Assembly: GCF_042683125.1 (NCBI RefSeq)
Contig: NZ_JBHUIY010000004.1
Span: 62,001-126,000, forward strand
Length of the DNA: 64,000 nucleotides
Direction of reading: 5' to 3'
Source: Phaeospirillum tilakii
GTDB taxonomy: Bacteria > Pseudomonadota > Alphaproteobacteria > Rhodospirillales > Magnetospirillaceae
Shown here: piece by piece, positions 55,552 to 63,469 of the stretch
Layout: the number at the start of each line of letters is the position of its first letter
Numbering within the stretch: the first letter of the stretch is position 1
Position numbers and translations under genes: made by a program
The notes under the pieces: model-generated
The model's input: the letters and a program-made list of their open reading frames with translations, nothing else
The model's database searches: none
What the model was told of the DNA's origin: nothing

Positions 55552-55720
55552 CCCGCGCGCTTCGCGCGCATACCATGACGTTACGCGGGCTCCCGCCCGC
55601 GGGCCCGGCCGGGGCGATGCCCAGGACCCCCTTCATTTTATTCGATTTATCCGGGAGTGGCGGGGAGGGAGTCTCCCCCCGTCCTTTCCGTCATGCGCGG
55701 ACTTGATCCGCGCATCCACC
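55552..55720. repeat. Family B repeat with MDARIKS-type segment
   Basis: Second copy of the GCGGGC-TCC-CGCCCGC hairpin segment, a CCGGGGCGATGCCC arm (here imperfect), CCCCCTTCATTTTATTCGA, and a GATGCGCGG/CCGCGCATC-type segment (about 55690-55720) that matches 10611-10648. The element runs right up to the tatC stop codon. Confidence 0.7.
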
Positions 55721-56563
55721 TCAGGCGTTGAAGTCGGTTTCCTCGACCGGGGCGGCGGCGGTGAGGGGGACGGGGAGGGATTCGTCCTCGGCGTCGGCGC
55801 GGGCGCGGCTGCGTTCGGCGAAGCGGGCCGACAGGATCGACAGCTCATAGAGCAGCACCATCGGCACCGCCAGCGAGCACTGGCTGACGATGTCGGGCGG
55901 GGTGACGATGGCGGCAAAGACGAAATTGCCGACGATGGCGAAGCGGCGCTTGGCCGCCAGTCCGTCGGCGGTGACGATGCCGACCCGGGCCAGCAGGGTC
56001 AGCAGCACCGGCATCTGGAACGCCAGCCCGAAGGCGAACACCAGGGTCATGATCAGCGACAGCGATTCGTTGACCTTGGCCTCAAGCTGGATCGGCAGCG
56101 ATCCCGGCGGCACCGCCAGTGCCTCGAACCCGAGCAGGTAGGTGTAGAGCGCCGGCAGCACGATGAAATAGACCAGCGCGGCCCCCAGCGCGAACAGCAC
56201 CGGGGTGGCGAACAGGAAGGGCAGGAAGGCCCGCTTCTCGTGCTTGTAGAGGCCGGGGGCGATGAAGGCCCACAATTGCCCGGCCCAGATCGGGAAGCAC
56301 AGGGCGGCGGCGGAGAAGCCGGCCACCTTCATGAAGGTGAAGAACGCCTCGGTCGGGGCGGTGTAGATCAGCCGGCGGCTGCCGCCCTTGGCCAGCGCGG
56401 CGGTGGCGTAGGGGTCGAGCAGGAACTGGTAGATCGTGCCGGCGAAGTAATAGCACACCCCGAAGGCGAGGATGAACGCCAGCGCCGACCAGATCAGCCG
56501 GCGGCGCAGCTCGACCAGATGATCGAGCAGCGGCATGGTCTTGTCGTCGGGGAGATCGGACAC
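55721..56563 (-). CDS. tatC: Sec-independent protein translocase TatC
   Basis: This is a 280-residue inner-membrane protein with six hydrophobic helices, the receptor for twin-arginine signal peptides. The N-terminal MPLLDHLVELRRRLIWS is diagnostic, as are FFTFMKVAGFSAAALCFPIW and AFGLAFQMPVLLTLL. The C-terminal tail past residue 250 is cytosolic and acidic. The start is GTG 56563. Third gene of tatABC. Confidence 0.96.
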   Translation of the reverse strand: MSDLPDDKTMPLLDHLVELRRRLIWSALAFILAFGVCYYFAGTIYQFLLDPYATAALAKGGSRRLIYTAPTEAFFTFMKVAGFSAAALCFPIWAGQLWAFIAPGLYKHEKRAFLPFLFATPVLFALGAALVYFIVLPALYTYLLGFEALAVPPGSLPIQLEAKVNESLSLIMTLVFAFGLAFQMPVLLTLLARVGIVTADGLAAKRRFAIVGNFVFAAIVTPPDIVSQCSLAVPMVLLYELSILSARFAERSRARADAEDESLPVPLTAAAPVEETDFNA

Positions 56564-56582
56564 GGGCGTCTGGCTTCGCGGT

Positions 56583-57011
56583 TCAGGGCGCCGGCGGGCG
56601 GGGCGCCGGTTGATCGGGGGGGATCGGCTCGGGCGCGGCCTCGGCCGGCGCCGCTTCGACCGGGGGGGGCGCCGCCACCGCCACCGCGAGCGCGGCCGGG
56701 GCGGCGGCGGGCGGCGGCTCGGGGGTCAGGCTCATCGCCCGGGTCAGTTCGCCGTCGGGATCGATCGCGCGGTCGATCTGCTGGCGCAGCAAGGCGGGAT
56801 CGGCGGCGCGGCTGACCTGCTGCTTGAGGTCGGCGAGGTCGGACTCGCGCAGCATCTCATCGACGCCGCGATGGAACTCGCCGGCGACGTCGCGGGCCTT
56901 GCGGGTCCACCGCCCGACCTGACGCAGCACGGTCGGCAGATCCTTGGGTCCGATCACGATCAGGCTGACCGCGGCGATCAGCGCCATCTCGTCCCAGCCG
57001 ATGTCGAACAT
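56583..57011 (-). CDS. tatB: Sec-independent protein translocase TatB
   Basis: This is a 142-residue protein: MFDIGWDEMALIAAVSLIVI is the signature N-terminal helix, followed by GPKDLPTVLRQVGRW, an amphipathic helix (to about residue 90) and a Pro/Ala-rich tail. It pairs with TatC in substrate recognition. It starts 25 bases after tatA ends. Confidence 0.93.
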   Translation of the reverse strand: MFDIGWDEMALIAAVSLIVIGPKDLPTVLRQVGRWTRKARDVAGEFHRGVDEMLRESDLADLKQQVSRAADPALLRQQIDRAIDPDGELTRAMSLTPEPPPAAAPAALAVAVAAPPPVEAAPAEAAPEPIPPDQPAPRPPAP

Positions 57012-57036
57012 CCGGGTTCCTTCCCCGCCGGGCGGC

Positions 57037-57291
57037 TCAGGGCTTGTGCGGCGGCTCGGCCGGGGCGGCGGCGGCGCTGGCGGCCGGGGTCACCGGCGGC
57101 TGCGGCGCCTGGGCCTGCAACGGCTGGGGCTGGGCGGCGGGACCGTCTTCCTCGCCTTCCTTCAGACCCTGCTTGAACGCCTTGACCCCCTTGGCGACGT
57201 CGCCCATCAGCTTCGGGATCTTGTTGGCGCCGAACAGCAGCAGCACGATGATCAGGACGATCAGCCAATGCCCGATGCTCCAGCTTCCCAT
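57037..57291 (-). CDS. tatA: Sec-independent protein translocase TatA
   Basis: This is an 84-residue pore-forming component: MGSWSIGHWLIVLIIVLLLF, GANKIPKLMGDVAKGVKAFK (hinge and amphipathic helix), then an acidic, Gln/Pro/Ala-rich tail. First gene of the tatABC operon. Confidence 0.95.
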   Translation of the reverse strand: MGSWSIGHWLIVLIIVLLLFGANKIPKLMGDVAKGVKAFKQGLKEGEEDGPAAQPQPLQAQAPQPPVTPAASAAAAPAEPPHKP

Positions 57292-57399
57292 GACGGCGTT
57301 CTCCAGACAGGACAGGGTGAAAAGGGTGTGGCCGCATCCGGCCGGGGCCGGATCATCGCAAAAGAAGACCGCCGCCGCAATCGTCGCGTCCGCCCGGCC

Positions 57400-58116
57400 T
57401 CAGCCGGGCTGGGCGGCGAGGGCGAGCAGGCGGGCGGCGGCGGCGATGTCGGCTTCGAGCGCGGTGCGGCGGGCGGTGGCCTCGGCGTCCTCGCCCCATT
57501 GCTCGATCTGATAGGTCTCGTCGAGCGCCGACAGGGTCCAGGCGGCGGCGGCGTCGATCCGTCCCTCGGCCAGCGCCAGCGCCAGCAGCAGCGAGCCGGT
57601 GGCGGCGGTCACCGCCTGGATCGCGGTCAGGGTCCACAGGTCCTGACGGTCGAGATGGGCGGCCAGCGCCTCGATCGCCGCCGCCGGCTGGCTGACCGCC
57701 AGCAGCCCGGCGGTGACCACCAAAGGCGCCGCCAGCCGCTCGGCCGCCCAATCGAGCAGCGGCTGCCAGTCGCGCTCCTGGCGGGCGCGCAGGTCGGCGG
57801 GATGATCGGCGCGGTAGCACAGCAGATCGGTGCCGGCATAGGCGATCAACTGGCCGAGGATCGCCGGCCGCTCCGGCCCGACCCGGTCGAGCGCGGTGCT
57901 GGCGAGCTGGGTCAGCGGCATGGTCGGCGGGCGGATCAGCTCGCCCTGGGCCTCCCATTCCGCCGCGATCGCCTCGGCGAGGGCGCGGCCGGGCAGCAGC
58001 AGAGGACGCCCGGCCGGGGTGCGCACCGGCCGGCCGTCGAGCAGGATGGCGAAGCCGTCGGGGGTGATGCCGGCGCTGGCGGCGCGATAGAACCGGCGGG
58101 GCAGGTTGAGCGACAC
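57400..58116 (-). CDS. ATP12-family F1-ATPase assembly chaperone
   Basis: This is a 238-residue soluble protein of the ATP12 family, which binds the alpha subunit of F1 during ATP synthase assembly in alphaproteobacteria and mitochondria. Motifs: RRFYRAASAGITPDGFAILL, DGRPVRTPAGRPLLLP, AEWEAQGELIRPPTMPLTQL, and TDLLCYRADHP. GTG 58116 has GAGG 8 bases upstream and fits the family N-terminus; the longer frame does not. It lies upstream of tatA, read in the same direction. Confidence 0.9.
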   Translation of the reverse strand: MSLNLPRRFYRAASAGITPDGFAILLDGRPVRTPAGRPLLLPGRALAEAIAAEWEAQGELIRPPTMPLTQLASTALDRVGPERPAILGQLIAYAGTDLLCYRADHPADLRARQERDWQPLLDWAAERLAAPLVVTAGLLAVSQPAAAIEALAAHLDRQDLWTLTAIQAVTAATGSLLLALALAEGRIDAAAAWTLSALDETYQIEQWGEDAEATARRTALEADIAAAARLLALAAQPG

Positions 58117-58242
58117 GGGATAAACCTCTGCGACGACGGGAAAAGGGAGGCGGCCGCTCCGGCCGCGCCTTCCTCTACCCGGGTGGTGCGGCGGGGTCAA
58201 TACCGCCCGGATTTTTCAAAGTTAAGGCGGGGAAGACGATTC

Positions 58243-58370
58243 GCGGCCTCCGCCCGCCCCCGCCAAGGGCCGAAGGCCCTTGGAACCCTTTCCCTTGTCC
58301 TTCGCGCGCCCGACCATCAAGGGGATCCAAGGGCCTTGCGGCCCTTGGCGGGTGTGGGCAGAGCCCACAT
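58243..58370. repeat. Family A repeat, inverted pair
   Basis: CCAAGGGCC-GAA-GGCCCTTGG and CCAAGGGCC-TTGC-GGCCCTTGG units in opposite orientation around a spacer with CCCTTTCCCTTG and GCGCCCGACCATCAAGGGG. It lies between the AsmA-family gene end and the ATP12-family gene start. Confidence 0.85.
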
Positions 58371-58381
58371 CATCCCCCGTT

Positions 58382-60493
58382 TCAGTGCCGCCCCAGCACC
58401 GCGCGGCAGGGCGCGGGATCGATCGTGACCCGGGCCGGCGGCGCGGCGCGGCCGGCGGGGTGGGCCGGCGGGTTCGGCTCGGCGCCGAGGTCGGGGGTGG
58501 CGAGGGCGCCGTGCAGGTGGAGGCTGCCGCCGCCGCGCGCGGCGAAGACGAGGTCGAGCACCTCGCTGCGCAGGTCGAGGCTGCCGCCGCCGAGGATCGC
58601 CGCGCGCGGGGTTTCGACCGCGAGGGCGCGGTCGGCGCGGGCGATGCCGTTGCGGACGGTGATGCGGGCGGCGAGGCAGCGCAGGGCGATCGGGTCCTCG
58701 TCGCCGCTGCCGCCGTCGAGCGCGGTCAGCAGCCGGGCCGGCACCCCGCCGGCGGTGGCGGCGAGCAGGCCGGTGCCGGTCAGCCCGGCCTGGACCGAGC
58801 CGTCGAGGCTGGCGGCGAGCAGGCGGGGGGTGGCGCCGCGCCCGCGCAGGTCGAGGGCGAGATCGGCGCGGCCACCGTCGAACGGGAAGCCGTTGCCGAT
58901 CCGGCCGAGATCGAGATCGCTGCCGGCGAGGTGGAGGGTGAAGCCCGGCACCCGCTCCGAGGCGTCGAGGGCGAGGCTGCCGGTCAGGGTGCCGCCGCCG
59001 AGGCGGGCGGTCAGGCCGGACAAGGCGAGGTGGCCGTCGGCGAGGCGAAGCTGGGCCTGGGCCTCGGTCAAGGCGGTGCCGCCGAGCGGCAGGCGGGCGG
59101 CGGCGAGGGCGAGGTCGAGATCGACCGCGCCGAGCGGATCGAGCGCCAGCGGGTCGTTGGGCAGCAGCCGCTGGTCCGGCACCGCCACCGCCGGCCGGGG
59201 CGGCGCGGCCGAGGTGTCGAGCAGCCGGGCCGGATCGAGGCCGAAATCGGCCGGCGACAGGGTGGCGGCGGTCAGCTTGCCGGTGAGGCGGGGCCGGGCG
59301 GTGCCGAGGGAAAGGGTCAGGTCGCCGCCGAGGTCGCTGCCGCCGATCTGGGCCTTGAGCCCGGCGAGGCGCCAGCGGCCGGGGCCGTCGTCGCCGAGCC
59401 GGGTTGACAGCCGCACCGGGCCGGAGGCGGGCAAGGCGAGCCCGAGCAGCCGGCCCGGGCCGGTCAGCCCGTCGGCCTCGGCGGTGACGGCGAGGTCGAT
59501 GCCGGCGGCGTCGAGCGGGGCGGCGACCTTGCCGCGCGCCTTGACCAGCAGGGTGTCGTGCTTGCCGATCAGCAGATCGACGTTGGCGAGCGAGGGGGCG
59601 CCGGCCGAGCCGGTCAGCCGGGTGGACAGTTTGTAGGGGCCGATCGGGGCGGTGCTGCCGCCCTCGGCCGGGGCGGCGGCGAGGCCGGTGCGCAGCAGCA
59701 GGTCGCGCAATTCGTCGCCGCGGGCGTCGAGGTCGATCTCCAGCCCCTCGCCGGTGACCGGGTCGGCGATGCCGCCGCGCGCCACCACCACCGCGCCGCT
59801 GATGGTGCCCTTCAGCCGCACCGGGAACGGGCGCTGGCCGGGGCGGATCGGCGCCGGGCCGACCACGCCGGCCAGCTCGAATTCGGTGCCGCTCCAGGCG
59901 CCCTTGGCCTCCAGCGTCATCGGCCCGCCCTCGATGCTTTCGGGGCGGATCCGGCCCTTGGCCAGGGTGACGCGGATCTCGGGGCGGTCGGGGGCGGCCT
60001 GCCACAGCAGGGTGGCGTCCTTCAGTTCGACCTCGCCCAGGGCGAAGCGGGTCGCCGGCACCTCGTCGCCGACCCGGTCGAGCGCCAGCCGCCCGGTGCC
60101 GCCGGCCAGCGCGGCGGCGGCGGCCGGGGCGGTGGCGGGGTCGAGATGCAGGGTGGGGCGGATCAGCAGCAGCCGCTCGGTGCGGAACTGGTGGAACAGC
60201 AGCGGCAGCAGCCCGACCCGGGCCTCGATCCGATCGACGAACAGCAGCGGCGGATCGCCCACCGCCCCCGGCACCGACAGGCCGAGCCCGGTGACGCTGA
60301 GACGCGGGGCGAGGCCGAGGCGCAGCTTGACCGGCCCGGCGAACACCATGGTCAGCCCGGTGGCGGCGCGGACCCGCTCGATCATCACCGCCTTGTAGCG
60401 TTCGGTGTTGACCGACTTGGCGGCGGCGATCGCCGCGACGGCCAGCAGCAGCACCACCGCCAGCACGAACTTGAACAGGGTCGCGGGGCGCAT
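58382..60493 (-). CDS. AsmA-family protein
   Basis: This is a 703-residue protein with one N-terminal hydrophobic helix (about 7-25) anchoring a large periplasmic part. The N-terminal AsmA domain includes IERVRAATGLTMVFAGPVKL and LGLAPRLSVTGLGLS. The C-terminal AsmA-like region (about 490-650) has LSGLTARLGGGTLTGSLALD and repeats of beta-strand type. AsmA-like proteins are thought to bridge the envelope and move lipids to the outer membrane. ATG 60493 overlaps the stop of the upstream HAD gene (TGATG), so they are coupled. Confidence 0.85.
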   Translation of the reverse strand: MRPATLFKFVLAVVLLLAVAAIAAAKSVNTERYKAVMIERVRAATGLTMVFAGPVKLRLGLAPRLSVTGLGLSVPGAVGDPPLLFVDRIEARVGLLPLLFHQFRTERLLLIRPTLHLDPATAPAAAAALAGGTGRLALDRVGDEVPATRFALGEVELKDATLLWQAAPDRPEIRVTLAKGRIRPESIEGGPMTLEAKGAWSGTEFELAGVVGPAPIRPGQRPFPVRLKGTISGAVVVARGGIADPVTGEGLEIDLDARGDELRDLLLRTGLAAAPAEGGSTAPIGPYKLSTRLTGSAGAPSLANVDLLIGKHDTLLVKARGKVAAPLDAAGIDLAVTAEADGLTGPGRLLGLALPASGPVRLSTRLGDDGPGRWRLAGLKAQIGGSDLGGDLTLSLGTARPRLTGKLTAATLSPADFGLDPARLLDTSAAPPRPAVAVPDQRLLPNDPLALDPLGAVDLDLALAAARLPLGGTALTEAQAQLRLADGHLALSGLTARLGGGTLTGSLALDASERVPGFTLHLAGSDLDLGRIGNGFPFDGGRADLALDLRGRGATPRLLAASLDGSVQAGLTGTGLLAATAGGVPARLLTALDGGSGDEDPIALRCLAARITVRNGIARADRALAVETPRAAILGGGSLDLRSEVLDLVFAARGGGSLHLHGALATPDLGAEPNPPAHPAGRAAPPARVTIDPAPCRAVLGRH

Positions 60494-61167
60494 CAGGCTT
60501 CTCCGATCGTCGCGTCGAGGGCACGGGCCAGGGCGTCGAATCCGTCGAGAATCACCCGGGCGCCGGCCTCGCGCAGTTCCTCGACCGGATGATAGCCCCA
60601 CGACACCCCGATCGCCGCCGCCCCGGCGGCCTTGGCCATCAGCATGTCATAGGCGGTGTCGCCGATCATCGCCATCCGCCCGGCCTCGATCCCGCATTCG
60701 GCCGCCGCGCGCAGCAGCATGCCGGGGGCGGGCTTGCCCGGATTGTCGTCGGCGGTCTGGATGGTGACGAAGCGGCCGTGCAGGTCGTGGGCGTCGAGCA
60801 TCGCCTCGACCCCCCGGCGCGACTTGCCGGTGGCGAGGCCGAGCAGCCAGCCCTCGTCCTCCAGCCGGTCGAGCGCCTCGCGCGCGCCGGGAAACAGCGG
60901 GTCGTGGTGGCCGGGGCGCAGCCGCAATTCATGAAAGGCCGCCTTGTAGGCCTCGGCCACGCCGCGCCAGGTCTCGGCCGGGGCGTCGGGCAGCAGCACC
61001 GCGCAGGCGTCGGGCAGCGACAGGCCGATGATCCGCCGCACCTGCTCGGGCGGGGGCGGGCCGAGGTCGAACCGGCTCCAGGCCAGCGTCATTGCCGCCT
61101 GGATGGTGTCCTGACTGTCCATCAGGGTGCCATCGACGTCGAATACGGCCAAACGCAGGGAAGACAT
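60493..61167 (-). CDS. HAD-family hydrolase, phosphoglycolate phosphatase-like
   Basis: This is a 224-residue HAD phosphatase with a C1 cap. Motif I is FDVDGTLMDS (nucleophile Asp9), motif II is LATGKSRRG, motif III is the Lys in PGKPAPGML, and motif IV is IGDTAYDML. It resembles Gph and related nucleotide or sugar phosphatases; the substrate is uncertain. It is translationally coupled to the AsmA-family gene. Confidence 0.88.
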   Translation of the reverse strand: MSSLRLAVFDVDGTLMDSQDTIQAAMTLAWSRFDLGPPPPEQVRRIIGLSLPDACAVLLPDAPAETWRGVAEAYKAAFHELRLRPGHHDPLFPGAREALDRLEDEGWLLGLATGKSRRGVEAMLDAHDLHGRFVTIQTADDNPGKPAPGMLLRAAAECGIEAGRMAMIGDTAYDMLMAKAAGAAAIGVSWGYHPVEELREAGARVILDGFDALARALDATIGEA

Positions 61168-61293
61168 GGGACCTCGGGCGGGGGGGAGAAAGGCCGGGGA
61201 GAATACTCCAGCCGCCGCCGCCGACCAATCCTCGTTGCGCGCAGGTCAGCCCGCCAGGGGGGACAGGACCAAAGGCATGGGGGGAAGGCCCTT

Positions 61294-61460
61294 CGCGGGC
61301 TCTGCCCGCCCCCGCCAAGGGCCGAGGGCCCTTGGAACCCTTTCCTTGCCCGGCGCGCGGCCAACGCCCGCGCCCAAACTGACAGGCCGCTCCGGGCCCG
61401 ACCCCCAAGGGGTTCCAAGGGCCTTGCGGCCCTTGGCGGGGGTGGGCGGAGCCCACATCA
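61294..61460. repeat. Family A repeat, longest inverted pair
   Basis: Left unit GCGGGC-TCT-GCCCGC plus CCAAGGGCC-GAG-GGCCCTTGG; right unit in reverse, ending in GTGGGC-GGA-GCCCAC. The spacer is about 80 bases and contains CCAACGCCCGCGCCC, CTGAC and GGGCCCGACCCCC. The right 100 bases match 19656-19755 in reverse complement. The right end overlaps the acyl carrier protein stop region. Confidence 0.85.
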
Positions 61461-61694
61461 CCCGGCGTTCATGAAGGTGGCGAGGCGTTCGATGCTGTCG
61501 AAATGGGCCAGGGTGGTTTCCGACACCTTCAGTTTGCGGCCCAGCCGTTCCTCGACGAAGCTCATCACGTTGACGAGGCCGAACGAATCCAGCCGGCCGG
61601 TCGAGAACAGCAGCTCGTCGTCCTGGTAGCTGCCGGGCTTCAGGCCGAGTTCGCTTTCGAGGAAGGCGGCGATGGCGTCGCGGTGGAGGCTCAT
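61458..61694 (-). CDS. Acyl carrier protein
   Basis: This is a 78-residue carrier protein. The phosphopantetheine Ser is in GRLDSFGLVNVMSF (about residue 37). The four-helix pattern and acidic character fit. It is not the fatty-acid ACP (which has DSL in GADSLDTVE) but a dedicated carrier for the ligase encoded by the overlapping upstream gene. It resembles DltC-type or exosortase-associated carriers. Confidence 0.88.
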   Translation of the reverse strand: MSLHRDAIAAFLESELGLKPGSYQDDELLFSTGRLDSFGLVNVMSFVEERLGRKLKVSETTLAHFDSIERLATFMNAG

Positions 61695-63292
61695 GATCTG
61701 ACTCCTTCAGCGGGGGAAAGCGGGTCGGGGGTGGCGGCGCGCCGCAGGGTCTCGACCACCGCGCGCACGTCGATCTTGCCGTTGCCGGTGGTCGGCATCC
61801 GGCCCAGCCACAGATGCAGCCGGCGGGGATGGAGGTAGCCGGGCAGGGACTCGCGGCAGAAGCGGCGCAGCTCGGCCAGATCGATGCCGTTTTCGCCGGC
61901 CTGGACCGCGACCTCGATCGCCTGTCCGGCCTGGGGATCGGGCGCGCCGAAGGCGACGGCGTGGACCACCCCGGGGAAGCGGTGGACCACCTCCTCGATC
62001 TCGGTCGGGCTGATCCGCACCCCGTTCGACTTGATCATGAAATCGTGGCGGCCGACGAACCACAGGATGCCGTCCTCGTCCTGGCGGACGATGTCGCCGC
62101 TCCAGCAGAACCGCTCGGCCCCGATCGCGCCCAGGCCGGGGCAGGGGCGGAACTTGCGGGCGGTGTCGTCGGGGCGGTTCCAGTAGCCCATCGCCACCGT
62201 CGGCCCGCGCTGGACCAGCTCGCCGGCGGTGCCGGGCGGGCAGGGATTGCCGTCGGCATCGACGATGAACACCTCGGTGTTGCGGATCGCGCTGCCCATC
62301 GCCCCGCGCTTGCTGTCGAACAGCTCGGGCGGCAGGTAGGTGGCGCGGATGGTCTCGGTCATGCCGTACATCAGATAGACCCGGGTGGTCGGGAACAGCC
62401 GGGGCAGGCAGGCCAGCACCGCGTCGGGGCATTTACCGCCGGCATTGGTGAGGTAGCGCAGGTCGGGGAAATCGCCGCCGACCTCGGACAGATAGGCCAC
62501 CAGCGGGGTCCAGATCGACGGCACGGCGGCGATGCCGGTGATGCGGTGGCGGGCCAGCGCGGCCGCCAGTTCCGCCGCCATCGTCACCCGTTGCAGCACG
62601 ATGGTGCCGCCGACCAGCAGCATGCTCAGCACCTGGAGCAGGCCGTAATTGAAGCAGCAGGGCAGCACCGACAGCAGCCGGTCCTCGGCATTGTTGCCGA
62701 GATATTCGGCGACGATCTGGGTGGCGGCGAGGAAGTTGCGGTGGCTGAGCATCACCCCCTTCGGCCGGCCGGTCGAACCCGAGGTGTAGCAGATCGCGGC
62801 GAGATCGGTTTCCAGCGGCCGCCGCGCCCCCGGCTGGAGCGGAGCCACGGCGTCCTGCCAACTGACCCAGCGCCGCCGGTCGCCCTCGACCGCGCCCTCG
62901 CCGGCCACCACCAGCCTTTCCAGACTGTCCGGCCAGTCCTGGGCCAGCATCTCGCTGGCCCGGCGGGCGCCGGTGACCAGGATCCGCATGCCGCAGTCGC
63001 GGGCCTGATCGCGCACCTGCTGGATGTTCCAGTGGATGCTGAGATTGACCCACACCGCCCCCAGCCGGGCCGCCGCCAGCATCGCCACGATCTCCTCGGG
63101 CGATTTCTGCACGGTGACGCCGACCCGGTCGCCCGGCCCGATCCCCTGGGCCTGGAGCCAGCCGGCGAAACGCTCGACCCGCTCGGCCAGATCGCCGAAG
63201 GTCACCGTCTCGGCCCCGGCCACCAGGAAGGTGCGGTCCGGCCAGCGCCGCCGCCCCTGTTCGACCAGATCATCCACCGTGAAAGGAATCAT
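61691..63292 (-). CDS. AMP-forming acyl/aminoacyl ligase
   Basis: This is a 533-residue ANL-superfamily enzyme that activates a carboxylic acid as acyl-AMP and loads it onto a thiol, here probably the neighbouring carrier protein. Motifs: YTSGSTGRPKGVMLSH (P-loop, about 172-187), YGMTETIRATYLPP, GYWNRPDDTARKF, WSGDIVRQDEDG, VGRHDFMIKSNG, and PTTGNGKIDVR with the catalytic Lys near residue 509. It overlaps the ACP gene by 4 bases. DltA, exosortase-associated acyl-CoA ligase and general acyl-CoA synthetase are the candidate subgroups; the acid is unknown. Confidence 0.85.
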   Translation of the reverse strand: MIPFTVDDLVEQGRRRWPDRTFLVAGAETVTFGDLAERVERFAGWLQAQGIGPGDRVGVTVQKSPEEIVAMLAAARLGAVWVNLSIHWNIQQVRDQARDCGMRILVTGARRASEMLAQDWPDSLERLVVAGEGAVEGDRRRWVSWQDAVAPLQPGARRPLETDLAAICYTSGSTGRPKGVMLSHRNFLAATQIVAEYLGNNAEDRLLSVLPCCFNYGLLQVLSMLLVGGTIVLQRVTMAAELAAALARHRITGIAAVPSIWTPLVAYLSEVGGDFPDLRYLTNAGGKCPDAVLACLPRLFPTTRVYLMYGMTETIRATYLPPELFDSKRGAMGSAIRNTEVFIVDADGNPCPPGTAGELVQRGPTVAMGYWNRPDDTARKFRPCPGLGAIGAERFCWSGDIVRQDEDGILWFVGRHDFMIKSNGVRISPTEIEEVVHRFPGVVHAVAFGAPDPQAGQAIEVAVQAGENGIDLAELRRFCRESLPGYLHPRRLHLWLGRMPTTGNGKIDVRAVVETLRRAATPDPLSPAEGVRS

Positions 63293-63322
63293 GCCGAACG
63301 CCTTCTGTTGAGCTTCGCTGGC

Positions 63323-63418
63323 GCGATCGGGCTGCCGCCCGCAAACACCCGGTTTTTCAAAAATAAGGGAGGTCCGGAGGCTCGCCTCCGGGCGGGGCGC
63401 GGGGCGGCAGCCCCGCTA
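63323..63418. repeat. Family B repeat, partial
   Basis: GGGC-TGCC-GCCC, ACACCCGGTTTTTCAAAAATAAGGG, GGTCCGGAGGC-TC-GCCTCCGG and GGGGC-GGCA-GCCCC in the gap between the MBOAT gene and the ligase gene. Confidence 0.7.
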
Positions 63419-63469
63419 TTGTTTCCCCACTCCCGTTCTTTCCGCTAAGTTGCTGTTCTTAAAGAATTT